8,933 nucleotides of DNA from Chlorobiota bacterium (GTDB lineage Bacteria; Bacteroidota; Bacteroidia; Bacteroidales; F082), in contig JAUXBM010000054.1 of assembly GCA_030619415.1 (NCBI GenBank), forward strand, positions 1 through 8,933, in the 5' to 3' direction. Position numbers and translations under genes: made by a program. The notes beneath the pieces are model-generated. The model had not been told where the DNA came from and did not search any database. It was given only the letters and a program-made list of their open reading frames with translations. Below are positions 6,407 to 8,933 of this stretch, in pieces. The number at the start of each line of letters is the position of its first letter. The first letter of the stretch is position 1.

Positions 6407-8032
6407 TTAATTCTTTTCCTGATGCGAAATGGCATCGGGATAATTGTAAGGTCCACCTTCGGGCAGTTCGGGCATTTTATCAAAATTGTGCAGTGGCGGA
6501 GGAGACGAGGTCTGCCATTCGAGTGTAATGCCATTCCATGGATTGTCGGGCGCTTTTGCACCATTCTTCCATGAAATGAACAGGTTAACGATCATGATGA
6601 TCAAACCGCTGGCCATAATCCACGAACCAAAAGTGGAAACCATATTCAGTCCGTGAAATTCAGGAAGGTAATCGTAATATCTTCTCGGCATACCCTGAAG
6701 TCCAAGAATAAGCATTGGGAAGTAGGTCACATTAAATCCGACAAACAGTAAAACGAAGGCAACATTTGCGGTTGCTTTATGATACATTTTTCCCCAGATT
6801 TTTGGAAACCAGTAGTGTAGTGCGCCAAAAAAGGCAAAAACGGCGCCACCAAACATCACATAGTGGAAGTGACCAACTACAAAATAAGTGTCGTGAACAT
6901 GAACGTCAGCTGCAAGTGAACCCAGAACCAAACCTGTAAACCCACCAATCATAAAATTGAAAATAAATGCCAGCGCAAAAAGTAAGGGAACCTGGATGTT
7001 AATTGATCCTTTGTATAAAGTAGCTACCCAGTTAAATACTTTAATAGCGGTAGGAATAGCCACGAAGAATGTCAATATTGAAAAAATGAAACCGGCCGGG
7101 CCACTCATTCCTGATGTAAACATATGATGCCCCCAAACAAAATAGCCAACAAAAGCAATGGCCATGCTTGAGTAGGCGATGGCTTTGTATCCAAAAATGG
7201 TACGCTGAGCGAAAGTGGGTATAATCTCAGAAACGATACCCATCGCCGGTAAGGCCATGATATAAACAGCAGGATGGGAATATATCCAGAACAAATGTTG
7301 GTAAAGAATAGGATCGCCTCCAATCGAAGGGTCAAATAATCCAATGCCAAAAACGCGTTCGGCAACAATCATTAAAAGCGTAATACCGATAATAGGCGTG
7401 GCCAATAGTTGAATCCAAGCTGTTGCATAAAGCGACCAGACAAACAAAGGCATCTGGTTGAATCCCATGCCCGGAGTTCTCAAGCGGTGAATGGTAACAA
7501 TAAAATTCAGTCCGGTAAGAATGGATGAAAAACCAAGTATAAAAGCCGCTAAAACCGTGGGCGTTACATTGGTTCCCGTTTTTACACTGTAAGGTGCGTA
7601 AAATGTCCATCCGGTATCAGCGCCTCCCTCGCCATAAACAAGACTTCCCAAAGCAAAAAAGGCCCCGATAATGTACAACCACCACGAGAGGAGGTTGAGT
7701 TTTGGAAATGCAACATCATCAGTACCCAGCAACAGTGGCAGGGCAAAGTTACCGAAAACCGCGGGAATACTGGGGATGATAAACAGGAAAATCATGATTA
7801 CACCATGAAGTGTAAATACCTGGTTGTAAGTCTGTGGATCCATTAAATCACGTCCGGGATTGAGTAATTCGAGGCGCATCAGCACACCAAGTCCGGCGGC
7901 GACTATGAAAAACGTTCCAATTGAAAAGAGATACAATAACCCAATGCGTTTGTGGTCGAGGGTAAATATCCACGAGGCGATTCCTTTTTTTGCCTGAAAA
8001 AAATTGGGTTGTGGTAAAGCTGTTGCGGTCAT
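6407..8032 (-). CDS. ctaD: Cytochrome c oxidase subunit I, A2-type (caa3)
   Basis: This is the catalytic, proton-pumping subunit reducing O2 to water, 541 residues, with the 12 helices of a type A heme-copper oxidase. Low-spin heme a ligands are H76 (TLHGVIM) and H390. H388 (GHFHYV) binds heme a3. CuB ligands are H253, H302 and H303 (WGHHMF), and Y257 is the cross-linked tyrosine. H380 and D381 (VHDTYF) form the Mg site. K331 (PTAIKVFNW) is the K-channel lysine, and D106 with N113 (DDVAFPKLN) mark the D-channel entrance. Helix VI reads YSHPAVY (251-257), so the usual HPEVY glutamate is replaced by the Y-S pair that defines the A2 subclass. The C-terminus has the usual SPPPLHNFD tail. Start ATG 8032 lies 3 bases after the sco stop, without a Shine-Dalgarno, suggesting translational coupling. 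No subunit III fusion is present. Confidence 0.98.
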   Translation of the reverse strand: MTATALPQPNFFQAKKGIASWIFTLDHKRIGLLYLFSIGTFFIVAAGLGVLMRLELLNPGRDLMDPQTYNQVFTLHGVIMIFLFIIPSIPAVFGNFALPLLLGTDDVAFPKLNLLSWWLYIIGAFFALGSLVYGEGGADTGWTFYAPYSVKTGTNVTPTVLAAFILGFSSILTGLNFIVTIHRLRTPGMGFNQMPLFVWSLYATAWIQLLATPIIGITLLMIVAERVFGIGLFDPSIGGDPILYQHLFWIYSHPAVYIMALPAMGIVSEIIPTFAQRTIFGYKAIAYSSMAIAFVGYFVWGHHMFTSGMSGPAGFIFSILTFFVAIPTAIKVFNWVATLYKGSINIQVPLLFALAFIFNFMIGGFTGLVLGSLAADVHVHDTYFVVGHFHYVMFGGAVFAFFGALHYWFPKIWGKMYHKATANVAFVLLFVGFNVTYFPMLILGLQGMPRRYYDYLPEFHGLNMVSTFGSWIMASGLIIMIVNLFISWKNGAKAPDNPWNGITLEWQTSSPPPLHNFDKMPELPEGGPYNYPDAISHQEKN

Positions 8033-8035
8033 ATT

Positions 8036-8830
8036 TTAAGCTTTAGATAATTTGTTTTTTCTTTTTCTGCCTTTTATCAACATGGTGAACAGGAGGCTTC
8101 CTGCAAGGATCAGTATAAAAGTGCCTGATATTTTGGTCATATTGAATACATATTTCTGTCCTTTAGGGTCGTAACTAAAACAGTAATTCAGCACCTTGTT
8201 GATGGTTGGACCGGAGCGTCCTTCGGCTGCCTCAACAACTGCCATTTTCAAATCGAATGGCAGGAAGTACGTGCTTCCATAAAGATAGCGGGTTACTTTT
8301 CCTTCAGGGCTCAGTACGATAATAGCACCAGGATGTATGTATTCTTTACCCTGTTTCTTTACTTTATAACCTACATCATCAAACAACTGAGCAATAGTCG
8401 TGCTGTCACCGGTAAAGAATTTCCACGCATTCTGGGTGTCGCCGTGATTAACCAGCCTGGCATAAGTCTTTTTCTTTTGCCGGGCCAAAGGGGGCCTTTC
8501 GGTATGGGAGAAACTGATTGTATAAACCTGGTAATCGGCTCCTAACTCAATATCAGTTTCGTCCATCGCATCAGCCAAACCATTGAGTAGTGGGCTGCAA
8601 ATTCCGGGACACTCATAGTAAACAAGGGCTAAAATAGTTGGCTTGTCGATTGATTGTTTGAGGTTTACTTCGTTGAATAGTTCGTCGGTAAAGACAAGAT
8701 CATCGGAAATATACCCGTCAAGTTTTTCGTAAATGCCTAGCTGGTTATCTGAATTTTGTTCTTCAGAAATGCCAAAGAACGGTAATTGCCAGAGGGCAAC
8801 GCTCAGGGCCAGGATTGCTAATTGCTTCAT
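8036..8830 (-). CDS. sco: SCO1/SenC-family copper chaperone for the CuA site
   Basis: This 264-residue protein is a thioredoxin-fold copper chaperone of the SCO1/SenC/PrrC family, which delivers copper to, or reduces the cysteines of, the CuA centre in subunit II. A signal sequence lies at 1-22 (MKQLAILALS start). The copper motif is CPGIC (C74, C78) in YYECPGICSPLLNGL, and the third ligand is H166 (YIHPGAIIVLSP). Length is above the usual 200 or so because of a C-terminal extension: NYCFSYDPKGQKYVF (215-229), a second hydrophobic helix (about 234-252) and a Lys/Arg-rich tail. That extended form with a C-terminal anchor is common in Bacteroidota oxidase clusters. It is the first gene of the visible operon, 3 bases before ctaD, so it may be made before or with the subunits it serves. 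C217 is an extra conserved-looking cysteine. There is no Shine-Dalgarno before ATG 8830. Confidence 0.94.
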   Translation of the reverse strand: MKQLAILALSVALWQLPFFGISEEQNSDNQLGIYEKLDGYISDDLVFTDELFNEVNLKQSIDKPTILALVYYECPGICSPLLNGLADAMDETDIELGADYQVYTISFSHTERPPLARQKKKTYARLVNHGDTQNAWKFFTGDSTTIAQLFDDVGYKVKKQGKEYIHPGAIIVLSPEGKVTRYLYGSTYFLPFDLKMAVVEAAEGRSGPTINKVLNYCFSYDPKGQKYVFNMTKISGTFILILAGSLLFTMLIKGRKRKNKLSKA

Positions 8831-8852
8831 AAATAGGATGTAATAAGTTTGG

Positions 8853-8868
8853 GTAATGCGCTGATTAC
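8853..8868. promoter_or_regulatory. Short palindrome upstream of sco, possible operator
   Basis: GTAAT (8853-8857) and ATTAC (8864-8868) form a 5-base inverted repeat around a 6-base GCGCTG centre, 22 bases upstream of the sco ATG. This is a position where a regulator site or leader hairpin would affect the operon. The arms are short enough to arise by chance. The rest of 8831-8933 shows no gene, and I could not find a convincing TAnnTTTG box with a matching -33; a near match, TATTTTG, occurs on the minus strand near 8893-8899. Confidence 0.25.
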
Positions 8869-8933
8869 TGGGGTGCTAATTTAGACCAATTCAAAATAAG
8901 ATCGGGCAAAGACCGGATTTATTTTTTATGATA

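Noticed and set aside
7105..7610. Two minus-strand open frames inside ctaD in another frame
   Set aside because: They overlap the fully conserved subunit I sequence, and their translations are low-complexity shadows.
8901..8930. Possible hairpin plus T-run on the + strand near the right edge
   Set aside because: The arms ATCGGG and CCGGAT have a central mismatch and only 3+2 pairs, and no + strand gene ends here that would need a terminator.
1..8933. Search for tRNA, rRNA, CRISPR arrays, insertion sequences and attachment sites
   Set aside because: No cloverleaf, spacer-repeat array, transposase or terminal inverted repeat was seen. The only periodic repeat is the heptamer array, which lacks spacers.

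Overview
The window is a stretch of a Bacteroidota chromosome, probably from an aerobic environmental lineage rather than a gut Bacteroides. Three things point there: a caa3-type (A2-type) cytochrome oxidase cluster, start codons that mostly lack a Shine-Dalgarno sequence, and a large secreted propeller/PKD/adhesin-like protein of the kind exported by type IX secretion. The lineage is inferred from protein style only. All genes lie on the minus strand, so the text below reads from high to low coordinates.

Positions 8830-3528 hold a compact respiratory operon. The order is sco (Cu chaperone for CuA), ctaD (subunit I), ctaE (subunit III), ctaF (subunit IV), ctaC (subunit II with a fused cytochrome c domain) and ctaB (heme O synthase). 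Gaps are 3, 117, 4, 10 and 39 bases, and no gene is broken. Together they encode all four subunits of a proton-pumping caa3 oxygen reductase plus two assembly functions: Sco supplies copper to CuA, and CtaB makes heme O, the precursor of heme A. Heme A synthase (CtaA), a CuB chaperone (Cox11/CtaG) and the quinol:cytochrome c oxidoreductase (bc1 or alternative complex III) are not here and must be encoded elsewhere. Subunit I has the YSHPxV motif in place of the D-channel glutamate, which places it in the A2 subclass.

Two intergenic spacers carry structure that the genes do not explain. The ctaD-ctaE gap holds a 98-base heptanucleotide tandem array (14 in-phase units) ending 8 bases before the ctaE start codon. 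The ctaC-ctaB gap holds a very GC-rich palindrome that can form alternative hairpins and places a G-run just before the ctaB start.

Positions 3389-1 hold the first 1129 codons of a large secreted protein that runs off the left edge: signal peptide, conserved N-terminal module, Asp-box (BNR/sortilin-like) beta-propeller region, two PKD domains and the start of a jelly-roll/adhesin-like domain. It has a 138-base gap and a likely Bacteroidota -7 box of its own, so it is probably a separate transcription unit. The right edge (8831-8933) is non-coding leader.

I see no convincing undescribed multi-gene system. The most unusual elements are the heptamer array and the GC-rich palindrome, both inside the oxidase operon.
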